From contig NC_018261.1 of NCBI RefSeq assembly GCF_000227135.1, positions 956,829 to 1,020,828 on the forward strand: a DNA stretch of 64,000 nt, written 5' to 3'. This document shows positions 21,715-31,739 of the stretch, piece by piece. Under the pieces are notes generated by a model. The model did no database searches. It was not told where the DNA came from and saw nothing but the letters and a program-made list of their open reading frames with translations. Origin of the DNA: Leishmania donovani. Lineage: Eukaryota > Euglenozoa > Kinetoplastea > Trypanosomatida > Trypanosomatidae. Positions within the stretch are counted from its first letter, which is position 1. The number at the start of each line of letters is the position of its first letter. A program made the position numbers and the translations under genes.

Positions 21715-22412
21715 TTTTTTTTTCAGCCGCTCGCCTTAAGAGCTTCAAATCCCCCCGTCGCGCGGGCAATGGCAGGGAGGGGGACGCTTCTGGTCAACAT
21801 GTCCACCATCTCTGATATACAACATGAGTCAAGCCTCACTCTACCACCCACCCCACCGGCTTGTCGCAGGCTCCCCCCCCGCCTCTCCTCATCGCGTGGT
21901 GGGAAGCACCCGGTGGACACGCGCGTCGCAGCAATGGGCCAGCTCAGCCATGCGAGAGCACGGCCACCCCCCACCACAACCTCCACCCGCCCCCCGCTCT
22001 GCTCGTCGCCTCAAACTCTACCCGCCCCATCATGCAGGTCCCCACCTCTGGTGCATCCCTCGCGAGGTGGCTCGGGCTCCCCCCACCACACCAGTGGGCA
22101 GCGTGAGGGGCGGGGGGCGGGATGCGTTTCCAGTCGCGCCGACACCCTGCGTCCTCATAGGGATCGCACAAGCTGTGCGTACTGACGCAGGTCGCTCCGA
22201 CGCCACGCCGTCCAGGACCTCACCGCCGACACCAGCAGCGATGCATTGCTCTGGCATGCCCGCGTCGTAGGCGCCCGACTCTGACACCACCATAAACTGG
22301 TTGGGCATTGCCAGGGATAGAGGGTGGCCGCTCGGCTTGCCCACCGCGCAGGGGTGTACCGGACCCTGTGATACCACGCACTGCGAGGGGTCCCCCCCCC
22401 GTCATCGAGGGG
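21715..22412 (-). mobile_element. SIDER2-like retroposon copy C, apparently full length with A-tail
   Basis: Reads 5' to 3' on the minus strand. The 5' end is at about 22412 (CCTCGATGACGG, G-run, then GTGCGTGGTATCACAGGGTC), with the body continuous down to a run of nine A (minus strand) at 21723-21715. That gives about 0.7 kb with a 3' poly(A), the expected anatomy of a SIDER. Its first ~470 bases are nearly identical to copy A (6592-7085) in inverted orientation. It lies in the sense orientation in the presumed 3' UTR of the FHA-like gene at 22820-24037. Published work ties sense SIDER2s in 3' UTRs to mRNA destabilisation; that role here is inference. Confidence 0.8.
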
Positions 22413-22819
22413 CGGTGGCAGCGAGACGATAATACGAAAAAGCAGCAGGAGAGAAGAGAACAGGTATGATCGGTGACATGTATGCACGTAAGAAATGAAA
22501 ACAAAAGAAATGAGGGATCTAGTCTAGGAACAGACGCGCGCTCTCTGTGCATGCTTGGAGATCATTCAGTCTGTAAGTGAGTGAGTGATGAAAAGGCAGA
22601 GGCGTTTTTTTTTTTGCAAAAAGGAGAGATGAACGGAGGAGGAACGCAGCCCTTTTCGGACGCGAACACATACAACGCAGGAAACCTCGCCCACGTGTGT
22701 GCGCACAGGTGCGGGGTGGGCGCTGGCACTCATGTGGCCTCAATTCCGCCATCCGCGCATCTCTGGGCACCACTGGCGGAGTTAGAGAAAAAGAAAGGAA
22801 GCTCCCGACGAGGGTTCGC
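22413..22819. other. Proximal 3' UTR of the FHA-like gene
   Basis: About 400 bases between the stop codon of the FHA-like gene and the 5' end of SIDER copy C. No coding frame of note; purine-rich with a T-run near 22605. Confidence 0.5.
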
Positions 22820-24037
22820 TCATTCGTAGCGTAAGCCCATCAGTGCACTCTCTAAGGAGCTGATGCGGTTCAAGAGCGCTACAGCTGGCCTGCCAAGTGA
22901 GGCGCCACCCAAGAAGGCGTCACTGTTGGGCGCATCAACCGCTTTCTTGGCATTGCTGACCTGTGGAGCGGCTACACAGTCGTCGCGACGAGCTTGGGCG
23001 TAGACGCTCCAAGAAGTCTGTCTCGCATCGACACGCAAAGACGGGCCGGTCTCGCAGACTTGCTGCGCGTCGCTGCTCTCACCGATAGAAGAGGGAGGCG
23101 CGGCCGCTGATGTATAAGCCGACTTCTTTCTGCAGAGCCGCAGCGCCGGATTTGAGGATGCAGACGTGAACGGACAGCAGCAGCACGTTGCCGGCAAGGG
23201 TGCACGGGGCGCTGTCGGTGGCTGCGTTGCAGGGGAGCCGAAATCTAGCAGCTGGGGGAGGCTGGGGAGCAGCGTAACGAGGGTGCGGGCATGTGCTGAC
23301 GGAAGCGCCTTACTCACGTCAGCGTCTGCATCCCACACGAGCGGCGTCTGCGCGGCGTTGGGTGGGTGTGTCCCACGTGGCATGGCATCGGATGTGCCCA
23401 CCTCTGCCTGTACATAGGACCCACACGCACATTTGTGGAGCTGGCCGGTCGTACAAGTGCCGTTGCTCGGCGGCACGCTGACCGTGGCGAGGTTGGTGAA
23501 CCGTTCGCTGTAAAAATTGTTCCACTTTGCGTACTGCTCCACGTTCGACATGATCACTCGCAGCCGATGATTCTCTTCAGATGCACTGGGGCGGGTCTCA
23601 AGTGGGGGCCCATCCCCCATCTCATTCCCAGCCACATCTGCCGATGCGGGAACTGCTTTGACGTTGTATGTATACGACGTTGTGGCCTCTGTGACGTGGT
23701 TGGGGTGCAGCGTGAGTTCGTCTCCATCCCGCAACACCAGCGGGCCGGTGCCGTAACTGATACCGTTGACGCCAAGTCGCATTCGGCTGCAATCCCACGG
23801 CAATGCTGTGAGTGCGTGCGTCGTTGGTGAGACGCCAGCGGCGCCGGCAGCACCGCTACTTACCGGTGCAACGCGTAGTTCTACCGAGCAGTCATCTGCG
23901 ATTAATAGAGCAGAGTTCTCGGATGCCTCGGCGGAGAGAATGAGCTCATGGGCTGCCGTATCGAAGCAAGCCTGAACCCGGAAGCGCGCCCGCTGGCAGT
24001 GAGAGCTCAGACCATCGAAAGACTCCGGTGATTTCAT
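22820..24037 (-). CDS. Conserved hypothetical protein with an FHA-like N-terminal fold
   Basis: Predicted 405 aa with a clear ATG. Residues about 20-130 are beta-rich and include LGVNGISYGTGPLVLRDGDE followed by LTLHPN. The arrangement (V-N-G, then a glycine turn, then L-x-D-G-D-E-hydrophobic) resembles the later strands of forkhead-associated (FHA) domains, though the N-terminal G-R-x-x-x phosphothreonine-binding loop is not obvious. The middle carries RVIMSNVEQYAKWNNFYSER and a CTTGQLHKCACGS cysteine cluster that could bind metal. The C-terminus has CCCCPF and ends with a short coiled-coil-like segment (RISSLESALMGL). Specific function unknown; FHA similarity is a visual judgement, not a profile hit. 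Confidence 0.7.
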   Translation of the reverse strand: MKSPESFDGLSSHCQRARFRVQACFDTAAHELILSAEASENSALLIADDCSVELRVAPVSSGAAGAAGVSPTTHALTALPWDCSRMRLGVNGISYGTGPLVLRDGDELTLHPNHVTEATTSYTYNVKAVPASADVAGNEMGDGPPLETRPSASEENHRLRVIMSNVEQYAKWNNFYSERFTNLATVSVPPSNGTCTTGQLHKCACGSYVQAEVGTSDAMPRGTHPPNAAQTPLVWDADADVSKALPSAHARTLVTLLPSLPQLLDFGSPATQPPTAPRAPLPATCCCCPFTSASSNPALRLCRKKSAYTSAAAPPSSIGESSDAQQVCETGPSLRVDARQTSWSVYAQARRDDCVAAPQVSNAKKAVDAPNSDAFLGGASLGRPAVALLNRISSLESALMGLRYE

Positions 24038-24145
24038 GTTTGTGTTGGTGTCAGTAAGTAAGAGGTCAGTTATCTTTCAGCGCCGAGAGGTATAGAAGGA
24101 GCAGTTGAGAGAGGTGCAGCGCACACTTTTCGGTTTCACTTTTCC

Positions 24146-24179
<34 letters not shown>

Positions 24180-25520
24180 CTCGCTTGCTTCGCCGAGTTC
24201 CAGGTGCCCCGCGCAAGGAGGATTCTGAGATAACGGAATAGTGCGCGTCAATGTTGGAGATAGTGAGGCCGATGTCGATGGGGGGGGGACGACGGGAAGG
24301 AGCAAGAAAAAAAACATCAAGAGAGGAGGCGGAGCGGTAAGATAGCTGGCTGCGTGCAAGCATGGCAGCGCTTGCGTTTGAAGAGTGGGACGACGGTGGT
24401 GCTCTGATGAAGACGATTGCAAGGGGAGAGGGGGCGGAGTGCGACGGGAGCTGCCGCTGAGTTTGCTAAACGCTCAGCGAAGGCTATATCGTGCACTAAC
24501 AGGGAAAAATAAAACGGCACGGCCAACCAAGGTCATCTGATGCAGCGAGAATTGTCCGCGGCACCATCGCCGTTATCCTTCCCTCACAGGTGGCGAGCCG
24601 GTCTCCCGGAGCACGGCTGCATTTCTAGGGCACGGTTGGTAAAATTGCTCTTCCCCGCTTACTACGCAGCCACTTTTTTCGCCCCTCTCCCTCCCACACA
24701 ACCCGTCATCAAACAGAAGATACACTTGGATGAGCAACGGTTTCTTGTTGTTCGGGAGTGCAGCTGTTGCCTTGTTCCACCTGTACGGGCACTTGGGGGG
24801 GGGGGGTTCTTTTTTTCATGGTGTGTGTGTGTGTATGTGTTTTTCTTTTGGATGATGAGGGATGGGGACGGGGGCGCTGCCTTCTTCCCTCGTGTGCGCT
24901 CTCAGCTGAGAGGCAGCCAAGGAGCGCGCGCATGGGCAAATAAAGCGAAAAGGGGAGGTTGGAGGGGCGTGTCGCCCGCTGTACATCGAGTGGGCCGCCT
25001 GCTCCCCTTCACCGAGGGGAGCAAACAGCGAAACTTCACTTGCGCGTTGCGAGATGGTAAGAGAAGGAAAGCGCACCGAAAACCCCCAACAGGCGTAGGT
25101 GGAGGTCCACAAATGTGTATGCCCCCTGCTGCGACTGGTCTACGCTCGGCTGCCTCTCCTCCGCTCTGTCCTTCTCTCGCAGCAGCAGCGCCACGATAAG
25201 CTCTGTACATCACCGCGGCGGTGGAGGGGGTTTATCAACAAGTGACGGAGGGGAAACAGAATAAGGACTGCACAGAGAGTGAAGGAAAAAGGCAAAAGCC
25301 GCCCTTCACACACACACACACGAAAAAGGGGGTGCAGCAGACGTGGATAAACTGTTTTGTGTGCCTTGGTCATGGCAGCTCAGTGATCCTACACCACCAG
25401 TGCCGCTGGAGCTCGTCCACTGGCTGACGCGCATAGGCCCTTGCGAGGCGGCAGTGCAGTTTCGCTGATGCGCTGCAGCCCCCATATTTTTGCGCCGTCG
25501 CTTACGTCTATCAAGGTCCG
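24038..25520. other. Intergenic with GT microsatellite, no gene
   Basis: A minus-strand pyrimidine tract (CCTCTCTCAACTGCTCCTTC, near 24085-24115) with an AG near 24080 probably serves the FHA-like mRNA. A (GT)16 run is at 24147-24178 and a G-run at about 24795-24806. Nothing coding recognised. Confidence 0.5.
24147..24178. repeat. (GT)16 microsatellite
   Basis: Uninterrupted GT dinucleotide run on the plus strand, which makes a CA run in the 5' flank of the FHA-like gene. Confidence 0.95.
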
Positions 25521-28500
25521 TTACTGCCGTCGCTTCGGAACGGGGCTACTGAAGGAGGTGGCGTCTGTCGTCGTCACAGCTGCTGCCGTCGCAGTTGGAA
25601 GCGGAGGCGGTGTGGAGGGGCCACAGGCTTTGAACGGTATACCGGCCGAAGTTCCCGGCGGGGACGAAGGTGCCGAGAGGGGCACTGAGGAACCGCGCAC
25701 CGCTTCCATAGATCGCGGCGCAGGTGAGGGCCCTTGAGCTCCAGACGGCAACGACGCCTCTGCACGAGGTGGATTGAACGCCACGCGGGGCGCCGACGCC
25801 GATTTAAACGGCGCAAACGGCCCGAAGGGCCGCGGAAGGCCGAGGTCGTCGTCTTGCGGTACGTATGCGTTGGGGCGGGGCACCGCCGTAGTGGCGACCA
25901 TCTGCATCCCCAAAGATGTCTCGCTCTCCTTAGCTGCGTCGCGCTGGCGCTGGCGGGCGGCCACGTAGCGCTGCTGGCACTGCCGCTCCCGCTCGTAATG
26001 CAGCTCGGCTTCTGCGTACGGGGCCTCGCCGGCCTCCAAGCGCTCCTCGGCTTCCTCCACTACGGACTCGAGGCGCTGCACCTCCTGCTGAAGCTGAATG
26101 CTCGAGGCCTGAAAGAGGGACAGCTCCGCAATGGTTGCCATCATCTGGCGACTCTTGTGGCGGATGCTGCTGTGATACTTGTTGACTTGCTGCGCTAGAG
26201 CTAGTGTGCACTCCTTACCGGCATCCGCCTGATCGCCGACGCGCTCCGCCAGCTCCGTCACCTCCTCGAGGATAAGGTTCTTTTCGCGCAGCTTGGCGTT
26301 CAGCTTCTGCACTCGCGCCTCCAACTCCTGGCAGCGAGCCTGCAAGCATACGTACTGTTCGGAAGGGCCGCCCACCAGTGCCGGCGCCGGCGCCGCACGG
26401 GCATCACCACCGCTTTTGTCGGCATGTCCTGCATCGCCAGGGGACGAGGAGGCGCTAAGAGCTGCCGGTGCACTATCCGCCTGGGTGCACATTGCCGCTG
26501 CCGCCGCCGTGGCTTGCGCCTCACTGGCTGCCGGTAAGGCGACATTGCCCGGGAGCACGAGCGGAACGCGGTTCCACCGATGCGGGTTCTTGGGGTCTGT
26601 GATGTCATCCTCAAGCACCTGTGTGCGCCACTGCTCCGTCTCGATCTCCTCCCTCAGGCGCGTCAGCTCCAGTTCCATCTGCGATACCTTCGGGATGGAG
26701 TGCTGGCATGCCTCGATATCGTGCAGCAAGGTTCCCAGTTTCGTCTTGAGCATGCGCACCTCATTCGCGCGGTCATTCGTCATCCGGGTACCCTCGGCGA
26801 TAGCCAACTCCTGGGCCTTGATGCGGGCCGCAAGCAGCGCCGCCTCATCGTTGCGATCAATAAGTTGGATGCCGGCCTGGTTGCGGTTCTCGATCGCCGC
26901 TGCATAGGCACGGCGCAGGTCCGCCATTGTGTCTTCGGTCGCCGCAATGTCGGTGTTCAGACGGCGCACCTGCGCCTTTACCTCCCGCTCACTGTCCGCA
27001 GCCTTCTCCATCTGCTTGCGTTGCCGGTTCTTCTCCAGCCGCAGGTTAGCGCACAGGTGCGTCAGCTCGTGCAACTGGAACTTGGCCTTCGCGATCTCCT
27101 GGTCCTTCAGGGCAGACTCGCGCGTCAGCACGGAGAGCTCCTTCTCGAGCAGCTTTGTCTTCTCCGCCACCTGGGCCATGGCCTGCGCAATCGTTTGGAT
27201 TTGCGTAGCTTTCTGCGCCCGCTCCTGCTTCACCCTTTGAAACAAATCTATAGCCTTCCCAAGCCGCTTTTCCAGCTCGCTGTGGCGCCGCTGCGCCTCC
27301 TTGACCAAAACCTCGCGCATCTGCAGCTCGCATTGCGCCAAATACACGCGGGTCTCCTCGCGCGCGCTCGCTCGGCTGAACTCCTGCCGCTTCACCGCAA
27401 TCGCCGCCAGCTCGCGCCGCTTCACGTCCTCTTGCTTTGCCTTCACAGCGATCGTCTCCTCAGCCTCGCGGATCTCAGCGAGCACCTGCTCCGCCTTCTT
27501 GACGAACTCCTTCGACTTGGCCTGCTCAAAAAGCAGCTTCTTCGTGCGAACCTCAGCATCCTTGCGGTGGGCTTGGATCTCCTTCTCCACGTGCGCCGTG
27601 GCACGCGTCACCTGCTCCAGCTCCCTGTGCAGGAGGCCAATCTGCTCCCTCAGAGACTCCTCCTCGCGCCGCGAGTCTTCCATGTCCCGCTCCAGGGTGG
27701 AGAAGATGCGCATGCACTTTTCCCGCTCACGCTCGATGCGGTCGACACCATCCTGCTCCTGCTGGAGTGCTATCTTCGTCGACAAGACGAGCTGATCGAG
27801 CTCGGCGACGCGCTCCTGAGTTGCCTGGCGTGTCTCCACCTCCACCTCCAACGACGTGTTCATCGTGGCGAGCGTCTTTCGCTTCGCGTCCATCTCGGCA
27901 CGTAGAGTCTGTAAGCGCTTCTTGGCAGCTTCGTGGTCCTCGGCGCGGCTGTTGCGCTGCAGCTCCATCGACTGAATGCGCTCTGCCTGCGCCAAGACCT
28001 TCTCCTCGGTGCTGGAGAGCTCGCGCTGGGCACCGACCAGGCTTCCCTGTACGAGGTCAAGTTGCTTCTTCGCGCGTTCAGGGTCGCTCTGCACGTTCTG
28101 CAGCTGCTTCCTCGCCTGCGCCAAGGTGGTCGCGAAGTTCGCGATCTCCTCTTTCTTCTGCGCCTCTTCCTTGACGAGCTCATCTTTCTCCGCTTGGCAC
28201 CTGACCAAGTCTGCGGCCAGTTCTTTGATGTGGGTCCCCATCTCCGTGATCTCCGCCTGCATGGACTCCATCTTGGGCCGTATCCGCGCCTCCTCCGCCG
28301 CGATGGCGTCCTCGCGCTCAAGGATGAGGTGCTGCTTACGCCGATCATACTCGAGCACCTCGACCTGGAGGACGCTGTCGCGCTCCAACGCAGCCGCGAG
28401 ATCACGTTCGTGCTCCATTAAGTTGCGCTTGAGGGCCTGAATCACCTCGTCATCCTTCTTGGCTGCGTCGCCGAAGGTGTAAATGCGCTGCCGCTCCACC

Positions 28501-28745
28501 TCAAGCCGGCTCCTCAACTGTCGCGCGTGCTTCAGAAGTGTGTTGTCACGCCTGTAGATGGCGAGAACGCGGGAGTGCAGTTCTTTGAACTTTCGCTTCA
28601 AGTAATCGGCACGCTCCTCGGAGATTTGGCCCTCGTCGATGAGCGCGTTCAGCACCACGTACGCCGTCGAATGCGTCACATCGCTGACATCCCCGTTCGG
28701 GGAGACCGCCGAAGAGGGGCCGGGGCCGCCATCTTGCTGTGTCAT
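25521..28745 (-). CDS. Long coiled-coil protein, CCDC146/MBO2-like (candidate flagellar/basal-body protein)
   Basis: Predicted 1074 aa. After a short N-terminal segment (STAYVVLNALIDEGQISEER, like the start of CCDC146), almost continuous heptad-type coiled coil runs from about residue 40 to 720, rich in Glu, Lys, Gln, Arg and Ala. It then reads TDPKNPHRWNRVP, reminiscent of the conserved NP..R(W) segment in CCDC146/MBO2 proteins. An Ala/Ser-rich linker, a second coiled coil (about 790-930) and a Pro/Ser-rich tail follow. Family knowledge: MBO2 (Chlamydomonas) and CCDC146 (animals) are cilium, centriole or axoneme-associated. The ATG at 28745 is preceded by a CT-rich tract with an AG near 28788. 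The family assignment rests on pattern memory; a generic coiled-coil protein is the alternative. Confidence 0.85.
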   Translation of the reverse strand: MTQQDGGPGPSSAVSPNGDVSDVTHSTAYVVLNALIDEGQISEERADYLKRKFKELHSRVLAIYRRDNTLLKHARQLRSRLEVERQRIYTFGDAAKKDDEVIQALKRNLMEHERDLAAALERDSVLQVEVLEYDRRKQHLILEREDAIAAEEARIRPKMESMQAEITEMGTHIKELAADLVRCQAEKDELVKEEAQKKEEIANFATTLAQARKQLQNVQSDPERAKKQLDLVQGSLVGAQRELSSTEEKVLAQAERIQSMELQRNSRAEDHEAAKKRLQTLRAEMDAKRKTLATMNTSLEVEVETRQATQERVAELDQLVLSTKIALQQEQDGVDRIEREREKCMRIFSTLERDMEDSRREEESLREQIGLLHRELEQVTRATAHVEKEIQAHRKDAEVRTKKLLFEQAKSKEFVKKAEQVLAEIREAEETIAVKAKQEDVKRRELAAIAVKRQEFSRASAREETRVYLAQCELQMREVLVKEAQRRHSELEKRLGKAIDLFQRVKQERAQKATQIQTIAQAMAQVAEKTKLLEKELSVLTRESALKDQEIAKAKFQLHELTHLCANLRLEKNRQRKQMEKAADSEREVKAQVRRLNTDIAATEDTMADLRRAYAAAIENRNQAGIQLIDRNDEAALLAARIKAQELAIAEGTRMTNDRANEVRMLKTKLGTLLHDIEACQHSIPKVSQMELELTRLREEIETEQWRTQVLEDDITDPKNPHRWNRVPLVLPGNVALPAASEAQATAAAAAMCTQADSAPAALSASSSPGDAGHADKSGGDARAAPAPALVGGPSEQYVCLQARCQELEARVQKLNAKLREKNLILEEVTELAERVGDQADAGKECTLALAQQVNKYHSSIRHKSRQMMATIAELSLFQASSIQLQQEVQRLESVVEEAEERLEAGEAPYAEAELHYERERQCQQRYVAARQRQRDAAKESETSLGMQMVATTAVPRPNAYVPQDDDLGLPRPFGPFAPFKSASAPRVAFNPPRAEASLPSGAQGPSPAPRSMEAVRGSSVPLSAPSSPPGTSAGIPFKACGPSTPPPLPTATAAAVTTTDATSFSSPVPKRRQ

Positions 28746-29767
28746 GGCGACGGGCAGGTAAAGCGGAAGGTTCCGAAGGCTATCCAATGAGGCGGGCACC
28801 GGAAGACAGAGTCGTGGGGACAGAGGCTGCACGCCGCACAAAGGCAACCTCGTCACAATGCTCTGCTTCTCTTTTCTTTCGTCGCGTGGACGATGGCGGC
28901 GAATGTAAGCAAGGGTAGCGAGTTTGTGATCGCATGTGAGCCGGTGTGTGTGTGTGGGGGGGGGGCATCACGAACGTGGCGCGTCGCATGTGCGCAAGCG
29001 GACGAGAAAGAGGAAGAGACCAGCCGGACGCATGGATGCCCACACCGAGAACGTGAAAGAGGCGATGATGATGATGGAGGGAGGGGGAATAAGGCAGATG
29101 AGAAGAGGCGCAGGACTGGGAGAACGACTCGCTCCACAACCAGCATGGCGTCCTGGCAGCCAGGGAGGGGGGATACCAACAAAAAAGCACACCGCTTAGC
29201 GTAGTCGTAAAAGGGTGCCCGGAACGATCGCGCAACAAAAGCGGAGGAGCACCAGCCGCTGTAGCGGTGTGTCGTACCACCATCCTCCTCTTCTACGCAC
29301 CTGCGAGCGTGATACTGTACGCTGATTGGTTTTTGCATGCGCGTGTTGCCACCTTTAAGAATCACAGCAAAAGCACCTGATATGGAGATTACGCCCCTGT
29401 GGCACACATGTGAACCACCCCGCGCCAACACGCAGGCAAGGTCGGTCAGCGCAAATCTGCAAACCGTACGTAACCACAGATGCGTGAGACTAGAGCGAGG
29501 ACATGTAAAGCCGACATGTGGCAAGTGCGCTGTGAAACGCGATACCTACCCGCCTTCATGCTCCGCACTAGCACCACTGCCGCCCACGCGCCACGGCACA
29601 CCGCGTCCTCATCGTCCCACTCGACATTAAGCCGATGATACCGTCGATTCGTCATCAAGGGTAAAAAGACGCAGCCGGAGAGCAAGAAACAGCATTAGGG
29701 GCATCGCGTGAGTTTCTGTCGCAGACATTTGGGCATCGGTTGTCTTGTGCCTTCGAGAATCGCCCGC
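28746..29767. other. Intergenic, no gene
   Basis: Holds the likely splice region of the coiled-coil gene (about 28780-28830 on the minus strand) and the 3' UTR of the LRR gene. No credible coding frame. Confidence 0.5.
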
Positions 29768-30847
29768 TCATCGGCGCGCGGCTCCGTCGTCGTCTCGTGA
29801 GCGCTTCCGGCTACGCGCCGGGTCTGGCCGCTGTTTTGCCAGGGTAAGTGAAACGTAATGTGGCAGGCCCTTCCCCAACACGTCCGTGCCGCGAGCGCCA
29901 ATGTAGTTCTCGTTCAAGTTCAGGTAGAATTTGGTCGCAGAGGCGGTGGCTGGACGAAGCAGCGCGTGTGGGGTAGCTGAGCTCGCGCAAACCGCTGGCG
30001 CCGGCCAGCGGCGTACAACATCCGCCACGGCGATCGCGCCATCATCATCGATGCCTACACTCTTTAGGATCACTGCCCGTATTGACGGAAGGCGCCGCAC
30101 TGCTGCCACGACGTGCACGGCGCCGTCATTGCCGAGTTTCGCGTTGTAGCTGAGGTCCAAAAGCTCGAGCGAGGAAGACGATTGCGCGGAGGCCCCCGCT
30201 GCCGTCGAAACTGTCGAATCAGCTGCAGCGCCTGGAGAAGACGCTTTCGTGATACCCGGTGCGGTTGCTGCGTCTCCGGCGACCCCAAGCCCCAGGGTGT
30301 TACAGAGTAGAACGGCATCGTCGGCGCTCAGCCTATTTCGTGAAAAGTCCACCACGCGCAGAGTGTGGCGATGTGCGGCGATGCGACGGAAGAACAAGTA
30401 AATCCCTGTAGGGCCGTCACACCCAAGCTGCAGGCGTAGATGCCGCAGCGGATTTTTCATGTAGGAGAGGTCAAAATACGCCGCGGCGCGCTCGCAGTGT
30501 GGCTTTTCAAAACGGCTGCGCACCACCTCCAGTACATCAGAGCGAGGAAGCATATGCATGATACGGTAGATCGGATCCTTGCGAAGCACCTCTCGACTTG
30601 CGGATGCGGGAATAGTCGCCTTGACCGCCTCTACTGGCCGCTCTTGCTCAGACGTGCTAAGCGCCACTGCATTCGTCAGGGTTGACGCAGTGGTAGCGCT
30701 GCTCGTGGCCACAGACGCAGAGGCCGCAGAGTGGGCGGCCCCCGCGGGCTCATCACTGCGTGCGATATTGCCTTTCGAAGGCACCGTCTTCTTTACAGTC
30801 TTTCGAGCATCGCTCCTGCCGGTCTGTACCTTCAGAGAGCCCGGCAT
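29768..30847 (-). CDS. Leucine-rich-repeat protein (ribonuclease-inhibitor-like repeats)
   Basis: Predicted 359 aa. Residues 1 to about 85 are basic, then Ser/Ala/Thr-rich. From about residue 95 the protein has DPIYRIMHMLPRSDVLEVV, then LRR units: LRHLRLQLG, LRVVDFSRNRLSADDAVLLC, LELLDLSYNAKLGNDGAVHV, IRAVILKSVGIDDDGAIAVA and FYLNLNENYIGARGTDVLG. These have the LxxLdLsxN...gxxgaxxla consensus of RNI-type LRRs. The C-terminus is basic (SRKRSRDDD), a possible nuclear localisation signal. LRR proteins of this class are protein-interaction scaffolds; the partner is unknown. Few repeats are visible, so this is a short solenoid with a linker insert between units. The first ATG is at 30847. Confidence 0.82.
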   Translation of the reverse strand: MPGSLKVQTGRSDARKTVKKTVPSKGNIARSDEPAGAAHSAASASVATSSATTASTLTNAVALSTSEQERPVEAVKATIPASASREVLRKDPIYRIMHMLPRSDVLEVVRSRFEKPHCERAAAYFDLSYMKNPLRHLRLQLGCDGPTGIYLFFRRIAAHRHTLRVVDFSRNRLSADDAVLLCNTLGLGVAGDAATAPGITKASSPGAAADSTVSTAAGASAQSSSSLELLDLSYNAKLGNDGAVHVVAAVRRLPSIRAVILKSVGIDDDGAIAVADVVRRWPAPAVCASSATPHALLRPATASATKFYLNLNENYIGARGTDVLGKGLPHYVSLTLAKQRPDPARSRKRSRDDDGAARR

Positions 30848-31739
30848 CTCCGCCGCTAAATCAGTGGAAAGGAGGGGAGGGTGTACAGGCGTCCTTGTAA
30901 AGGCACCCAAGCTCTTGCTCCGACGCAGCGGAGGAGCTGTCTCGACTTGCGTGCATATGCAGGAGGAAGACGAGAGCAATAGAAGACACCGAGAAATACA
31001 AAGGGCAAAGGGGAAAGGATTTCAGACGCTATCGAGACGCCAGACACCTACGGTGCGGTGTTGCGGTGAAGATGGAGTTAAATATCAGCTGGGCCTCATG
31101 ACGATTCGGGAACACTGGAAGCGGGCATCGGCCACCCTGAGCACAGACGACCCTCCACACACACACACACACACAGCCACACGATCCGCTATGCAGCAAG
31201 CAACGAGGTGAACGATGCGTAGCACACTCTCGTGACGCCGTCGCATGCAGAGGGTCCTTCTGAAGGAGAAAGGGAACAATGGCCCGTCGGCCAGTCGACG
31301 ACTGCGTGTGTGTGTTGTCGCTGTGACTGTTGATGCTTTCCTGCTAAAGAGCTGTGCAAGAGGGACAAGGAGTTGGAAAGGGGGCAATGCACGAAAAGGA
31401 AAAAAAACAAGCAAAGCAGCGGGCGCCTCTCACAGTAGCAAGCACCAGAAAGCGAGACCGCCTGCGAAAGTTGTCTGTCGTCGCCGATAGACGTGCCTAC
31501 CCCCTCCCACGTAATGCGTGTCGCTCTCGCAAGAACGTCAGATCTGTCCGGGTTTTTCGATTCCTGACGATAGAGAAACCACAACGGACAAGCACACGCT
31601 CATCCACACACCGCAGCGCTCACAAGAGGTCTCCCTCGAAGAGGGCCACAGGCGCACTGAGGAGGAGCAGGGCAGGAGGAAGAAAGAGCGAGAGAGAATG
31701 AGAAAGAGAGAGCGGTCCCTAAAACGTCGTCGGCTCACA
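30848..31739. other. Intergenic, no gene
   Basis: Contains a short (CA)n run near 31156-31173 and purine-rich plus-strand (pyrimidine-rich sense) stretches. It is the splice region of the LRR gene and the 3' UTR of the WD40 gene. Confidence 0.5.

Noticed and set aside
26580..27905. 441-codon plus-strand frame rich in Leu/Arg/His opposite the coiled-coil gene
   Set aside because: Mirror frame of a Glu/Lys/Gln-rich coiled coil with high third-position GC; the antisense translation is Leu/Arg/His-rich by necessity.
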